Shown: positions 55,059-64,000, counted from the first letter of the stretch. The stretch is 64,000 nt of DNA from Acinetobacter calcoaceticus DSM 30006 = CIP 81.8 (GCF_000368965.1 NZ_KB849778.1:310001-374000); one strand, 5' to 3'. The notes: a model not told the origin generated them from the sequence alone. Program-made: numbers and translations.

Positions 55059-56069
55059 ATGGCAACATTGCACGCTCCAGCTTTTGAACTTCCTGAAATT
55101 TTGAATACGAAAACCAATTTGGCAGATGCCCGAATTGGTGCACAAGTCATTGAGTGTTCAGATGATTTCTTTGCAGAAGCAAAGCGTATGCTGCAATTTG
55201 ATGCACCTATTTTTGTTGAAGATAAATTTGATGACAACGGCAAATGGATGGACGGTTGGGAAACGCGCCGAAAGCGTCATGCAGGCTATGACTGGTGCAT
55301 TGTGAAGCTTGGTGTGACTGGAAAAATCAGTGCACTTGATATTGATACCAGCTTTTTCACAGGAAATTATCCAGCATCTGCATCATTAGAAGCATGTTAT
55401 GCACCAAATGGTGACCTTACAGGGGCAAAATGGGAGAGTCTTTTAGGAAATACGGAACTCGGCCCAAGCCAGCATCATATTTTTATGGTCAATAATGATG
55501 CACTTTTCACTCATATACGCCTCAATATTTTCCCAGATGGAGGTATTGCTCGTTTACGTGTCTATGGTGATGTTCATATTCAGGTGACTGATAGCGAGCA
55601 AACACTCGATTTATTAGCCCTCGAAAATGGTGGCCGCGTAGTTGCCTATAGCGATGCCCATTTTGGACATCCGCGCAATTTGATTAATCCCGGCCGTGGC
55701 ATCAACATGGGCGATGGATGGGAAACCAAACGCCGCCGAGCACCAGGTTATGACTGGTGTATTCTTGCTCTAGGTAAAGGCGGGAAAATTGATAAGCTTG
55801 AAATTGATACAGCTCACTTTAAAGGTAATTTCCCTGCCCAAGTATCCATTCAGGCGGTTTACCTTGAAAATGCAACCGATGCACAATTAATTCCACAGAG
55901 TATGTTCTGGACTTATTTACTTGAAGCTCAACCTATGCAAATGGACCATATTCATGAATATGTGAATGAGATTTTACCACATGAAAAAATCTCTCATATT
56001 CGTATCAACATGATTCCAGATGGCGGCATTAGCCGTGTACGTTTATGGGGGAAAATTGCCCAGTCATGA
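55059..56069 (+). CDS. alc: Allantoicase
   Basis: 336 aa. Hydrolyses allantoate to ureidoglycolate and urea. Two tandem allantoicase domains: residues about 20-165 (DGWETRRKRHAGYDWCIVKLG and IRLNIFPDGGIARLRVYG) and 185-334 (DGWETKRRRAPGYDWCILALG and IRINMIPDGGISRVRLWG), so the repeat is internal and complete. Its stop overlaps the allA start (ATGA). Confidence 0.96.
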   Translation: MATLHAPAFELPEILNTKTNLADARIGAQVIECSDDFFAEAKRMLQFDAPIFVEDKFDDNGKWMDGWETRRKRHAGYDWCIVKLGVTGKISALDIDTSFFTGNYPASASLEACYAPNGDLTGAKWESLLGNTELGPSQHHIFMVNNDALFTHIRLNIFPDGGIARLRVYGDVHIQVTDSEQTLDLLALENGGRVVAYSDAHFGHPRNLINPGRGINMGDGWETKRRRAPGYDWCILALGKGGKIDKLEIDTAHFKGNFPAQVSIQAVYLENATDAQLIPQSMFWTYLLEAQPMQMDHIHEYVNEILPHEKISHIRINMIPDGGISRVRLWGKIAQS

Positions 56070-56569
56070 TCATGAATAATGTCCAAATTCAGCCCTTAAC
56101 CATTGAGAGCTTTCAGCCATTCGGAGAAGTCATTTGTTGTGACGGGCATGACTTTTTTCATATTAATGATGCACACACCGAGCGCTACCACGCGCTCGTT
56201 GAAACAGAAATTGAAGGGGAAGCAAAAGCAGGAATCAGTATTTTCCGTAATATTAAAGCTAGCCTTTTACCTCTGGAAATTTTAATGCTAGAGCGTCATC
56301 CGAAAGGCTCTCAGGCATTTATTCCCTTACAACAGCAAAAGTTCTTAATTATTGTGGCACCTGCTTTGGACGAGAATACTCCCGATATTTCAAAATTATG
56401 TGCATTTGTTTCAAATGGAAAACAAAGCATAAATTATCGGGCAGGTACATGGCATCATCCTTTGCTGACCTTTGAAGCACCGAGTGATTTTGCAGTAGTG
56501 GATCGAATTGGAGGCGGAGCGAATTGTGATGTTTTTCAATTTCCATACGCTATAAAAATTACTGTCTAA
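56066..56569 (+). CDS. allA: Ureidoglycolate lyase AllA
   Basis: 167 aa from the ATG at 56066; ATGA-coupled to alc. An ATG at 56072 is also possible. Splits ureidoglycolate to glyoxylate and urea, the last step. Cupin-like AllA motifs: SFQPFGEVI at the N-terminus, LERHPKGSQAFIPL and YRAGTWHHPLLTF near residue 130, and DRIGGGANCDVF. Ureidoglycolate hydrolase is excluded by this fold. Confidence 0.93.
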   Translation: MIMNNVQIQPLTIESFQPFGEVICCDGHDFFHINDAHTERYHALVETEIEGEAKAGISIFRNIKASLLPLEILMLERHPKGSQAFIPLQQQKFLIIVAPALDENTPDISKLCAFVSNGKQSINYRAGTWHHPLLTFEAPSDFAVVDRIGGGANCDVFQFPYAIKITV

Positions 56570-56646
56570 AATAAAATATACAGATCTGTCTATTTTAGTT
56601 TAATGACAGCAATCGTTGTGGTGATTTCCAATAATCTAGGTTTACA

Positions 56647-56681
56647 TAAAAAACCCCGCCTATTAGGCGGGTTTTTTTTAA
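56647..56681. terminator. Bidirectional terminator
   Basis: ACCCCGCC/GGCGGGT with a TATTA loop and A/T-runs between allA and parE. Confidence 0.93.
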
Positions 56682-56688
56682 TTCTATT

Positions 56689-58572
56689 TTAAACGGTGAT
56701 ATCGGCTAGATTACCTTTCTGCTCAAGCCACTGCTTACGATCTGCTGAACGTTTTTTGGCAAGTAATTTATCGAGTAAACCTGCCGTAAAATGAGCATCG
56801 TCAAGATCGAGCTGTACCAAGCGGCGTGTGTTTGGATCCATCGTGGTTTCACGTAGCTGAATCGCATTCATCTCACCCAATCCTTTGAATCGGGTAATTT
56901 GAGGATTACGATTGCCTTTCACATTTTTCAAGATGACTTCGAGCTCATCATCATCTAAGGCGTAGAAGACATCTTTACCAATGTCGATACGGAACAATGG
57001 TGGCATCGCCACATACAAATGGCCTTCTTCCACCAGTGTCGGAAAGTGTTTAACGAATAGCGCACATAACAAAGTGGCAATATGTAAACCATCTGAGTCC
57101 GCATCGGCTAAAATACAAACTTTGCCATAACGTAGCTCGGATAAATCATCGCTACCCGGGTCTACCCCAATTGCGATCGCAATATCGTGAACTTCTTGAG
57201 AAGCCAAAACCTCATCTGAAGAAACTTCCCAAGTATTTAAGATCTTTCCACGAATTGGCATGATGGCCTGAAAGTTTTTATCGCGTGCTTGCTTGGCACT
57301 ACCACCTGCCGAGTCACCCTCGACAATAAATAGTTCACTGTCTTCACGGGTTTGCCCAACACAATCTGCTAACTTACCTGGTAATGCAGGACCAGAAACA
57401 ATCTTTTTACGCTCAACTTTTTTAGCTGCTTTTAAACGACGACCCGCTTTAGAAATCGCCATTTCTGCCAATTGCATGGCAATTTCAGCATGTTGATTCA
57501 GCCAAAGTGAAAAAGCATCTTTGGCAATATTTAAAACAATATTAGATGCCTCTCGACTAGAAAGACGCTCTTTAGTTTGACCTGAAAACTGTGGTTCTTG
57601 GAACTTGAGTGATAAAATATAGTTCACACCATCCCAAACATCTTCTGCGGATAGTTTGAGATTACGTGGCAACAAGTTACGTAGCTCACAGAACTCACGT
57701 AATGCTTCGGTTACACCTGAGCGTAAACCGTTCACATGAGTACCGCCTTGTGCGGTTGGAATTAGGTTTACATAACTTTCTTGAACCTGCTCACCGCCTT
57801 CTACATTCCAACAAATTGCAAATTCACACGCCGCACGATCGGCTTGCCCACTACTCACAAAAGCTGGATTTGGCAAGATTTCACGGTCTTGCAATTCATC
57901 CATCAAATAATCGACAAGGCCATTTTCAAATTGCCATTCAATTTTTTCATCGTTAATTTGATCGATATAGATAATTTTTAAGCCTGCTGCTAAAACAGCT
58001 TTGGCTTTTAAATTATGTTTAAGGGCTTTTAAAGCGAATTTCGGACTATCAAAATATTTAGTTTCAGGCCAAAAATGTACGGTCGTACCTGTCGCACGTT
58101 TTGGTGCCTTACCCTCTAGCACAGCTAAAGGTGCAACAGGCTCCCCTTGCTCAAATGCCATTTGGTATAGGTTGCCCTGACGTTGTACTTCGACCTCAAC
58201 ACGTGTTGATAAAGCATTTACAACTGAAATTCCCACACCATGTAAACCACCCGAAAACTGGTAGTTATCGGTACTGAATTTACCGCCAGCATGTAACTTG
58301 GTCAGAATGATTTCGATACCAGATTGGCCATATTCAGGATGAATATCGACTGGCATACCACGGCCGTTATCTTCAACCGACAATGAACCATCTTTATAAA
58401 CTGTGACACATATTTTGTCGGCATGACCCGCTAATGCTTCATCAACAGCATTATCAATAACTTCCTGAGCTAAATGGTTAGGTCGAGTCGTATCGGTATA
58501 CATCCCTGGACGACGACGAACAGGGTCTAAACCGGAAAGGACTTCAAGCGATTGAGCCGTATATTGTGTCAC
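56689..58572 (-). CDS. parE: DNA topoisomerase IV subunit B
   Basis: 627 aa. ATPase subunit that, with ParC, decatenates daughter chromosomes. GHKL ATP site: VIDNAVDEALAG near residue 39, DNGRGMPVDIHPEYGQSG near 68 and LHGVGISVVNALS near 110; the C-terminal TOPRIM has EGDSAGGSAKQARDKNFQA and DADSDGLHIATLL. A quinolone/aminocoumarin target. It lies 14 bp after yqiA; parC is not in the window. Confidence 0.96.
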   Translation of the reverse strand: MTQYTAQSLEVLSGLDPVRRRPGMYTDTTRPNHLAQEVIDNAVDEALAGHADKICVTVYKDGSLSVEDNGRGMPVDIHPEYGQSGIEIILTKLHAGGKFSTDNYQFSGGLHGVGISVVNALSTRVEVEVQRQGNLYQMAFEQGEPVAPLAVLEGKAPKRATGTTVHFWPETKYFDSPKFALKALKHNLKAKAVLAAGLKIIYIDQINDEKIEWQFENGLVDYLMDELQDREILPNPAFVSSGQADRAACEFAICWNVEGGEQVQESYVNLIPTAQGGTHVNGLRSGVTEALREFCELRNLLPRNLKLSAEDVWDGVNYILSLKFQEPQFSGQTKERLSSREASNIVLNIAKDAFSLWLNQHAEIAMQLAEMAISKAGRRLKAAKKVERKKIVSGPALPGKLADCVGQTREDSELFIVEGDSAGGSAKQARDKNFQAIMPIRGKILNTWEVSSDEVLASQEVHDIAIAIGVDPGSDDLSELRYGKVCILADADSDGLHIATLLCALFVKHFPTLVEEGHLYVAMPPLFRIDIGKDVFYALDDDELEVILKNVKGNRNPQITRFKGLGEMNAIQLRETTMDPNTRRLVQLDLDDAHFTAGLLDKLLAKKRSADRKQWLEQKGNLADITV

Positions 58573-58586
58573 GTTGTACGTTTTCC

Positions 58587-59168
58587 TTATTTGATGGTGT
58601 GCGCAAAGAATTCGATCACTAACGGTAATTTTTCTTCAAAATCTTCCATAGCATGATTGCCATGAGCATCCGTCAAAATCAATGAGGATGGCGTTGCAGC
58701 ACTATAATAGCGTTGTGCTTGACGATAATCCAAAATTTCATCGCCTTGTTGCAACAAGACGAGTATTTTGTCGGCATTTTCAGGCTGTTTCAGTTCAAGT
58801 TGCTGCAACTGTCGTAGCTGAACATGGTCAATCGACCATTGATCATTCACCACATAGGGCATGCTTTCAACTTGAAATAACTCATCAAACAACTTCCATG
58901 GTTGCATAGCAGGGTTAATCAGTACAGCCGGAATATTATATTTCGCGACAAAGTATGTCGCAAAAAAACCACCTAAACTGCTACCTACAAGTGCAACATC
59001 ATCCAAACTTTCAATAAGCTCTGAAACTTGCTCAACCACCTGATCTGGAGATCTATTGAGGTTTGGCAAATGCACATTAATCCCTAATTCGCTACAATAC
59101 TGCCGTAAGCTCAATCCTTTAATCGAAAGAGAGCTACTATTAAAACCATGGAGGTAGATAATATTCAT
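58587..59168 (-). CDS. yqiA: YqiA-like alpha/beta esterase
   Basis: 193 aa. Short alpha/beta hydrolase of the YqiA/YcfP family: MNIIYLHGFNSSSLSIKG, the nucleophile VGSSLGGFFATYFV (Ser near residue 63), Asp near 140 and HGNHAM near 170. E. coli yqiA is also beside parE, so the operon is conserved. Probably an acyl-CoA or palmitoyl-ester hydrolase by family; the substrate is unknown. Confidence 0.85.
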   Translation of the reverse strand: MNIIYLHGFNSSSLSIKGLSLRQYCSELGINVHLPNLNRSPDQVVEQVSELIESLDDVALVGSSLGGFFATYFVAKYNIPAVLINPAMQPWKLFDELFQVESMPYVVNDQWSIDHVQLRQLQQLELKQPENADKILVLLQQGDEILDYRQAQRYYSAATPSSLILTDAHGNHAMEDFEEKLPLVIEFFAHTIK

Positions 59169-59378
59169 ATATTTCCCTCTAAATTGAGACTAATTTCACA
59201 ATTTTGTTCTCAGTTTGTATAGAAAAGCACAATTGTCAGACAAGAAGAACCACTCAACTAACCATTCATCAGTATTTTAAAAAAATGTGTTATTTAAACT
59301 ACTAAGATGGAAACGTTTACTGCCGTTGATAAAAAGTACAGCTTAAAACGTCGGTTATAACGTATATGGGGAAAAGAT

Positions 59379-60722
59379 ATGCCGAGCTTAACACCACTAC
59401 ATGAAACTTATTGTAAATGGGATCGTACGCCACCTAGTCAGGCAGACGTACTTGAAGGTTTAGCTCAACTGTTCAGCACCAGCTTAAATGGTGTACATGA
59501 ATTAATACAAGTTATTAATATTGAAGTCTTAAAAAATGCTTTTGGTATTAGTACACAAAACGCTAAAAACTTTCAAAAACGACCATTTGTACAAAAGGCA
59601 TATCAATTTTCTTATGGCGCTTTACAAAAATATGGTCGTTATTTTTTAGCACCCGGTTTACGTCGCATTATTGAAAAATATCCAACACTTCACGAAAAAC
59701 CACTCACCCCAAGCCTACATTTTTTGGTGGGAATTTTGAATGGTGTTTTTGGGGATTACCTACTTAAACAACATAGTCCTCTCGCCCTACCGATAGTGCT
59801 ATACGATCACTACGGAGCTATACAGCAAGGTGAGCTTGCAGGTCGTATTGTAATTATGGTTCATGGTTTGTGTATGAATCATCTGACTTGGTCAAACGCC
59901 CATTATGGTGGAATTGGAGAGCGTCTATTAGCCCAGCGTGACCATAACACCATGCTGTATTTAAATTACAATACAGGGCGACGTATTTCGGCCAATGGTC
60001 GCAGCTTCTCAAATTTATTAGAAGATCTCGTAAAAAATAATCCAAGAATTACTAGCATTGATGTGATTGGCCATAGTATGGGCGGACTGGTTTCTCGCAG
60101 TGCATTGTTCTACGGTAAACAAAATATGTATCAATGGATTCATATGGTCGAGAACTTGGTGTGTATTGGTTCCCCACATCATGGTGCAGTCTTGGAGCGC
60201 TTTGGTTTTACCATACAAGATAAACTTGGCGCGTTCTCTTTTGTAGGTTTACTTGGTCAACTGGTTAATATTCGCAGTAACGGTATTTTAGACTTACGCC
60301 ACGGTAGTGTTCGTGATGACGATTGGGAATATATGGATGCCCGAATTGGCATGATGGATGATAACCGTGCACCAGCTCCTCTACCTTCCCATATCAATAC
60401 TTTTTTAGTGGCAGGAACACTCGAGTTTGAAAAAGTACGCAATAAAGCGCTTACTGTGATTGGTGATTACTTGGTGAGTGTGAAAAGCGCGCTGGGTGAA
60501 CATCCTAATCCACGTTTTCAGCTCAAAGTTCCTGATTCACATAAAGCTGTGTTTTATGGCTTAAATCATTTTGAAATTCAGTATCACTCGAGTGTAGCGG
60601 AACAGATTACTCGCTGGCTATATCCTCATGCGAATGATTATGTGCAAGAAGGTATTCAAACTCATATTATTGATATGCCGAACTATACCCTCGAAGATTT
60701 GGAAGGGATTGTAGAGACGTAA
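59379..60722 (+). CDS. Large alpha/beta hydrolase, PGAP1-like/lipase
   Basis: 447 aa. Residues 160-300 carry the fold: RIVIMVHGLCMNHLTW near 163, then DVIGHSMGGLVSRSALFYG with the nucleophile near 232, and GSPHHGA near 268. The long helical N-terminus (1-150) has no motif I recognise; FLVGILNGVFGDYLLKQHSP may be membrane-associated. No signal peptide. Similar to PGAP1-like or triacylglycerol lipases; the substrate is unknown. A terminator follows. Confidence 0.85.
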   Translation: MPSLTPLHETYCKWDRTPPSQADVLEGLAQLFSTSLNGVHELIQVINIEVLKNAFGISTQNAKNFQKRPFVQKAYQFSYGALQKYGRYFLAPGLRRIIEKYPTLHEKPLTPSLHFLVGILNGVFGDYLLKQHSPLALPIVLYDHYGAIQQGELAGRIVIMVHGLCMNHLTWSNAHYGGIGERLLAQRDHNTMLYLNYNTGRRISANGRSFSNLLEDLVKNNPRITSIDVIGHSMGGLVSRSALFYGKQNMYQWIHMVENLVCIGSPHHGAVLERFGFTIQDKLGAFSFVGLLGQLVNIRSNGILDLRHGSVRDDDWEYMDARIGMMDDNRAPAPLPSHINTFLVAGTLEFEKVRNKALTVIGDYLVSVKSALGEHPNPRFQLKVPDSHKAVFYGLNHFEIQYHSSVAEQITRWLYPHANDYVQEGIQTHIIDMPNYTLEDLEGIVET

Positions 60723-60752
60723 AAAAAGCCCAACTTTTGTTGGGCTTTTTTA
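60720..60752. terminator. Bidirectional terminator
   Basis: AGCCCAAC/GTTGGGCT stem, TTTT loop, A7 and T6 flanks. Confidence 0.92.
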
Positions 60753-60786
60753 ATTAATTAGCTTTTATGAAGAAAGAGAAATATTA

Positions 60787-61527
60787 TCAAATTTCAACCT
60801 TCCAAGCTTTATTAGTAGCTATTTTTCCATTTTTTATATTTAAAACTATATTGTAGGCTGCTGCACCACCATTATTAAAAGTATTTAAAATATAAATATT
60901 ATTATTCAAATAATATATTTTAAAGTCAGCAAGTTCGTTTTTGCCCCCATCGATACCATCTTTAGGGAAAAAATATTGCTCAAGCTCAGTTCTACTGATT
61001 TCTATTCTGTTATCTTTTTCTTTAATAATAATTTTATCAAGTTGTAAAAAATTATTGTCAGGTAGACTACCATCTGTACCAAAGAACTTTTTATTATTAA
61101 AATACTTATATTCACCTTTAAAAGTTTTATAAAGTTTAGGATCTGAAATAGCTTTTTTTGAATACACTTCTACTATTATATTTTTATCACTATAAACAGC
61201 TTTTTCTCTAGAATATTGAGATAGCTTAATAGAAGTGTAACCACTAAAATTATTTATTCTGTTTTTATAGACAAATCCTGTTGCACCATTACTTGCATTA
61301 ACTAAACAAAAATTATTAGTCTCTTCATCCATCACACAAGAAACAATTTCATTATTATTTAATTTGGATGTAACTTTAGAACTTAAACTTGAATTTTCCC
61401 TTACATTCACATACTCATCTTTATCTTGAATAAAACCAAAATCAGCATATGAGGATCCTACAGGCCCAATCATAAGAACAGTGAAAATTATAAATTTAAA
61501 ATGTTTTTTCATTTTGAATAAGCTCAT
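60787..61527 (-). CDS. Exported SH3b-domain protein
   Basis: 246 aa. Signal peptide (MKKHFKFIIFTVLMIGPVGSSYA; the first ATG lies five codons upstream). Residues 32-95 form a bacterial SH3 domain: DEYVNVRENSSLSSKVTSKLNNNEIV, CLVNASNGATGFVYKNRI. A Lys/Asn-rich part follows with no known motif. AT-rich and Lys-rich, unlike the adjacent core genes. Last gene of the exported-protein array; could bind peptidoglycan or a wall-targeting toxin, but that is inference. Confidence 0.7.
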   Translation of the reverse strand: MSLFKMKKHFKFIIFTVLMIGPVGSSYADFGFIQDKDEYVNVRENSSLSSKVTSKLNNNEIVSCVMDEETNNFCLVNASNGATGFVYKNRINNFSGYTSIKLSQYSREKAVYSDKNIIVEVYSKKAISDPKLYKTFKGEYKYFNNKKFFGTDGSLPDNNFLQLDKIIIKEKDNRIEISRTELEQYFFPKDGIDGGKNELADFKIYYLNNNIYILNTFNNGGAAAYNIVLNIKNGKIATNKAWKVEI

Positions 61528-61624
61528 TATTTACTTTTAATTTCTATTTTATAATAATAGCAATATCATATTTTAAGCTGACATTACTATTATTAAATGC
61601 AATCAAAATCTTAACAACAAATGA

Positions 61625-62386
61625 TTACTCTTCATCATCATGACAATCATTTTTCTTATTTTTTATATTCACATCAGTTGTATACTTAATTGCAAAATTT
61701 AAATTTATTAAATCTTCTTTTCCAAAGATTTTCGGAACTATATTCCAAACATTTTTACCATTAGCAACAAATGCCAAATTAAATCCCGGAACTTTATTAT
61801 TAGTATCAATTTGATATTCTACAGAAAATCCATCTTTTTTCTTACCAACAATATTATATATACGTGGCTCCTTTAACCCTTGATCACAAGCTTGATATAT
61901 ATAAATTTTTTCCTTTAAAATCTTAATTGTACTTTCGCTACAATAACACCCACCTACTTCCAACTCTTTTATAATACCATCTTTATATTTAAATGGTTTT
62001 ATTAATTTCCCTTCTAAACTATCAAAGTCTAAGTATGACTTTCTTAAATCTTTAATTTTAGAATTATTAAAATCACTTAGACATTTATAATTTTCATTAT
62101 TTGCTTCTTTCCCATTAAAATTACATTTTAAATTTCTATTTTTTAGCCAAGACCTTTGATTATCAACAAGATGCTTAACTTCATTTTTATTATCAATAAT
62201 ATAGATTTTTATATCAGAATATGTACTATTCAGATCATGCTCACTATTATTATATACTTTTTTCTCATCTAACTGTTGTGGTTTATAATCTGCAGCATTT
62301 GAGGAAATACATACGCCGAAAACCAATAAAAAATTATAAAATTTAATAAAATTAGTTCTCAATACACACACCTTCAATAAAAACAT
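61625..62386 (-). CDS. Exported LprI-like (DUF1311) protein, possible lysozyme inhibitor
   Basis: 253 aa. A hydrophobic signal segment ends SSNA near residue 30. The middle has the LprI/DUF1311 pattern: DLNSTYSDIKIYI, then LVDNQRSWLKNRNLKCN and KCLSDFNNSKIKDLRKSYL. The start is uncertain: the ATG at 62386 lacks a ribosome-binding site, whereas a TTG at 62362 follows AAGG. LprI is a lysozyme inhibitor in mycobacteria; here it may protect the wall. Low GC. Confidence 0.6.
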   Translation of the reverse strand: MFLLKVCVLRTNFIKFYNFLLVFGVCISSNAADYKPQQLDEKKVYNNSEHDLNSTYSDIKIYIIDNKNEVKHLVDNQRSWLKNRNLKCNFNGKEANNENYKCLSDFNNSKIKDLRKSYLDFDSLEGKLIKPFKYKDGIIKELEVGGCYCSESTIKILKEKIYIYQACDQGLKEPRIYNIVGKKKDGFSVEYQIDTNNKVPGFNLAFVANGKNVWNIVPKIFGKEDLINLNFAIKYTTDVNIKNKKNDCHDDEE

Positions 62387-62481
62387 ACATTAAGATAAGG
62401 TTCTATTTTTATATTTTGAAGCTAATCCTCAATACAAATATTGTATCTAATATTTAAATACAAATATAAATATTTTAGATA

Positions 62482-62516
62482 AAAAAATGTAAGACTTACC
62501 ATTCTTACATTTTTAT
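62482..62516 (-). terminator. Terminator after the 205-aa lipoprotein gene
   Basis: AAAATGTAAGA/TCTTACATTTT with A/T-runs on both sides. Confidence 0.85.
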
Positions 62517-62534
62517 TCAAAAAGGGAAATTAAA

Positions 62535-63152
62535 TCAGCTTACCTGCTTAAAATATACTTTTTCACCCTCGGAACATACTCCATAAAACACTCCATAAGA
62601 TTCATTTTTTACAGAGGGATTATTCAAATAACTATTACAGTCCAATACTAAATCTTTAGCATTCTTCTTAAAAACTATTTTTTGCTTTTGATAATATGGA
62701 GCACCTGTATAATTATCAGCTAAATAATAGATCCCTGATTTAAAATTCTCTGATTCAGCCTGTTTAGTTGCATATCCATTCTTTATAAAATCAATACCGC
62801 CCAAGGCTAGGTTAATTGTATCTATATTTAAACTCAACTCACTATTATTATTTTTATCCACTTTAGCTTGTGCCCATCCAACTTGAACATCTTCACTATA
62901 AAAATTTTTATAATATAAAGTAAAATTACCATTATTATCTTTTATATAAAATTCATCATATGCAGGCTCAAGTCTTTTAAAGAGATAATTACCCTCTTTT
63001 TTTGTAGGTGTAAAATTCTTACATTTCCCCGACTTTTCACAGATTCGATACGAAAAATAAAGTTTTGTGTTACTTGACTTAGGCTGGTCCGCCTCAGTTG
63101 TACAGGCATACATAAAACTAATTACAAATAAAAGAAATAATCTGCTCATCAT
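62535..63152 (-). CDS. Low-GC lipoprotein of unknown function
   Basis: 205 aa. The start MMSRLFLLFVISFMYAC carries a lipobox (MYAC, Cys17), so it is a lipoprotein. The mature part has four cysteines (CEKSGKC, LDCNS, VCSEG) and is rich in Asn, Lys and Tyr. No homology that I recognise. In line with the other exported proteins, with AT-rich spacers of about 200 bp. Confidence 0.7.
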   Translation of the reverse strand: MMSRLFLLFVISFMYACTTEADQPKSSNTKLYFSYRICEKSGKCKNFTPTKKEGNYLFKRLEPAYDEFYIKDNNGNFTLYYKNFYSEDVQVGWAQAKVDKNNNSELSLNIDTINLALGGIDFIKNGYATKQAESENFKSGIYYLADNYTGAPYYQKQKIVFKKNAKDLVLDCNSYLNNPSVKNESYGVFYGVCSEGEKVYFKQVS

Positions 63153-63308
63153 TGCATAATCTCTATGTGCATAGCACCTTCACCAGGTACATCTGCTGAA
63201 ATAAAATACATTGAAACCTTTGGTCTTTAATCTTGGAGCTCAACAATTTTTTAGGTAATTTAATATCAAAGATTTTAGTTAAATATAATTAATAATAATC
63301 TATATCAT

Positions 63309-63349
63309 CTTACACCTAATCTTATTACTTAAATAAGATTAGGTGTAAG
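63309..63349 (-). terminator. Hairpin after the 174-aa lipoprotein gene
   Basis: An 18-bp perfect stem (CTTACACCTAATCTTATT with its complement) lies 6 bp downstream of the stop. There is no clear T-run, but stability alone suggests a terminator or RNA end. Confidence 0.6.
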
Positions 63350-63354
63350 CAATA

Positions 63355-63876
63355 TTATTCACAATCGGATAAATCAAATCCTTTTTTTCCTAAGTGTATT
63401 CCTTGTATTTCCCCATGCACAACATCAAAAATTAAACTATTATTTTTCTGTAAATTATCAGTCACTATGTAAGTATAATCATCTTGTGAATCTCCAGCCC
63501 CCTCACTTTTTATTTTTTTAATTTTATAATCTTTATAATTCTTGTATATATTTTCAACACCCATACCATTCCGTATATTTTTTGACGTGTATATACTTTT
63601 ATTTTCACTTCCTACTAATACTTCAACCAACTTCTGATTATTAAGAGTATATGAAATATTATTATTAAAATCTGAAAAAGTTGTACAGTTTCCTATTTGA
63701 TCTTTTGCTATACCTTTTGATGAAAAATCAACATCAGAGTATTTATTACCAACAATATAAGATTTATCTTTTAAATTTATTGAGTTAAAGTCTAAATAAC
63801 TTTTTTTATCAGCAATAGTATCAGAGTGACTACATGCACTTAAAAAAATGATAAAAAAGGTAAATATAAATCTCAT
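63355..63876 (-). CDS. Low-GC lipoprotein of unknown function
   Basis: 173 aa from the ATG at 63876, eight bases after AAGGA; an ATG three codons earlier sits on the ribosome-binding site. The start MRFIFTFFIIFLSAC has a lipobox (LSAC). The mature part includes GVENIYKNYKDYKIKKIKSEGAGDSQDDYTYIVTDN, followed by a short beta-rich tail, and is Lys/Asn-rich. No known family. It starts one base after the stop of the cut gene, so the two are in one operon. Confidence 0.72.
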   Translation of the reverse strand: MRFIFTFFIIFLSACSHSDTIADKKSYLDFNSINLKDKSYIVGNKYSDVDFSSKGIAKDQIGNCTTFSDFNNNISYTLNNQKLVEVLVGSENKSIYTSKNIRNGMGVENIYKNYKDYKIKKIKSEGAGDSQDDYTYIVTDNLQKNNSLIFDVVHGEIQGIHLGKKGFDLSDCE

Positions 63877-63877
63877 A

Positions 63878-64000
63878 TCATTCATCCTTATTAAATGTTA
63901 CTGACAGGCCTTGTAAATGTAGATGATTATTATGTCTTGGATTAGTCCATTGACTACATCTTGGAAGTATATAACCTTGTTTAAGTTTATATTTATTAAC
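63878..64000 (-). CDS. C-terminal end of a gene cut by the window edge
   Basis: Partial; only the last 40 codons are present, ending TFNKDE and TGA at 63878-63880. The visible piece contains RCSQWTNPRHNNHLHLQG; the closely spaced His residues recall the zinc-binding ends of wall peptidases such as M23 or M15, but it is far too short to name. It lies one base from a lipoprotein gene, as a toxin would precede its immunity gene. The frame has no stop for the whole visible length. Confidence 0.5.
   Translation of the reverse strand, partial: VNKYKLKQGYILPRCSQWTNPRHNNHLHLQGLSVTFNKDE

Overview
The window looks like chromosome of an Acinetobacter species, probably from the calcoaceticus-baumannii group. 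It is AT-rich. It carries the Acinetobacter half of the division/cell-wall cluster (murG-murC-ddl-ftsQ-ftsA-ftsZ-lpxC), two porins resembling Omp33-36, pyrE next to a Crc/ExoIII-type gene, and TonB-dependent receptors behind Fur-box-like sites. The species assignment rests on gene content and order read by eye; no database search was run.

Layout. 1-3.2 kb: rsmE (cut by the window edge), waaA, and an ArsR regulator/Old Yellow Enzyme pair with palindromic operator candidates. 3.2-12 kb: prfB with its programmed +1 frameshift, tandem outer-membrane porins, then recJ, pdxH, glmM and guaB. 12-16.5 kb: a di-iron MBL-fold protein, a TonB receptor, and a Mn exporter behind a yybP-ykoY (manganese) riboswitch. 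16.5-32 kb: the pyruvate dehydrogenase genes aceE-aceF, an M23 peptidase, dciA, then lpxC to murG, and gshB. 32-35 kb: a second Fur-box TonB receptor.

34.9-40.4 kb is an accessory island. A Sec-exported RHS/YD-repeat protein with a C-terminal LHH-type HNH nuclease domain overlaps by ATGA with a small putative immunity gene. The pair is bracketed by a duplicated 3' end of pyrE, whose copies differ only at synonymous sites, and more speculatively by two degenerate Xer/dif-like 28-mers.

41-49 kb: crc/exoIII with an apparently complete nuclease active site, a GGA-rich candidate small RNA with its own terminator, an ArsC/Spx-like protein, an esterase, a diguanylate cyclase, dsbD and several small proteins. 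49.5-56.6 kb: a complete urate-to-glyoxylate route (hpxO, uraH, uraD, puuE, alc, allA) with a purine permease and a Tsx-type outer-membrane channel. 56.7-60.7 kb: parE, yqiA and a large alpha/beta hydrolase.

60.8-64 kb: low-GC minus-strand genes for exported proteins (SH3b-like, LprI-like, two lipoproteins) following the 3' end of a gene cut by the window edge. The arrangement resembles an immunity-protein array for a wall-targeting toxin, but this is inference. No tRNA, rRNA, CRISPR array or recognisable insertion sequence was seen.
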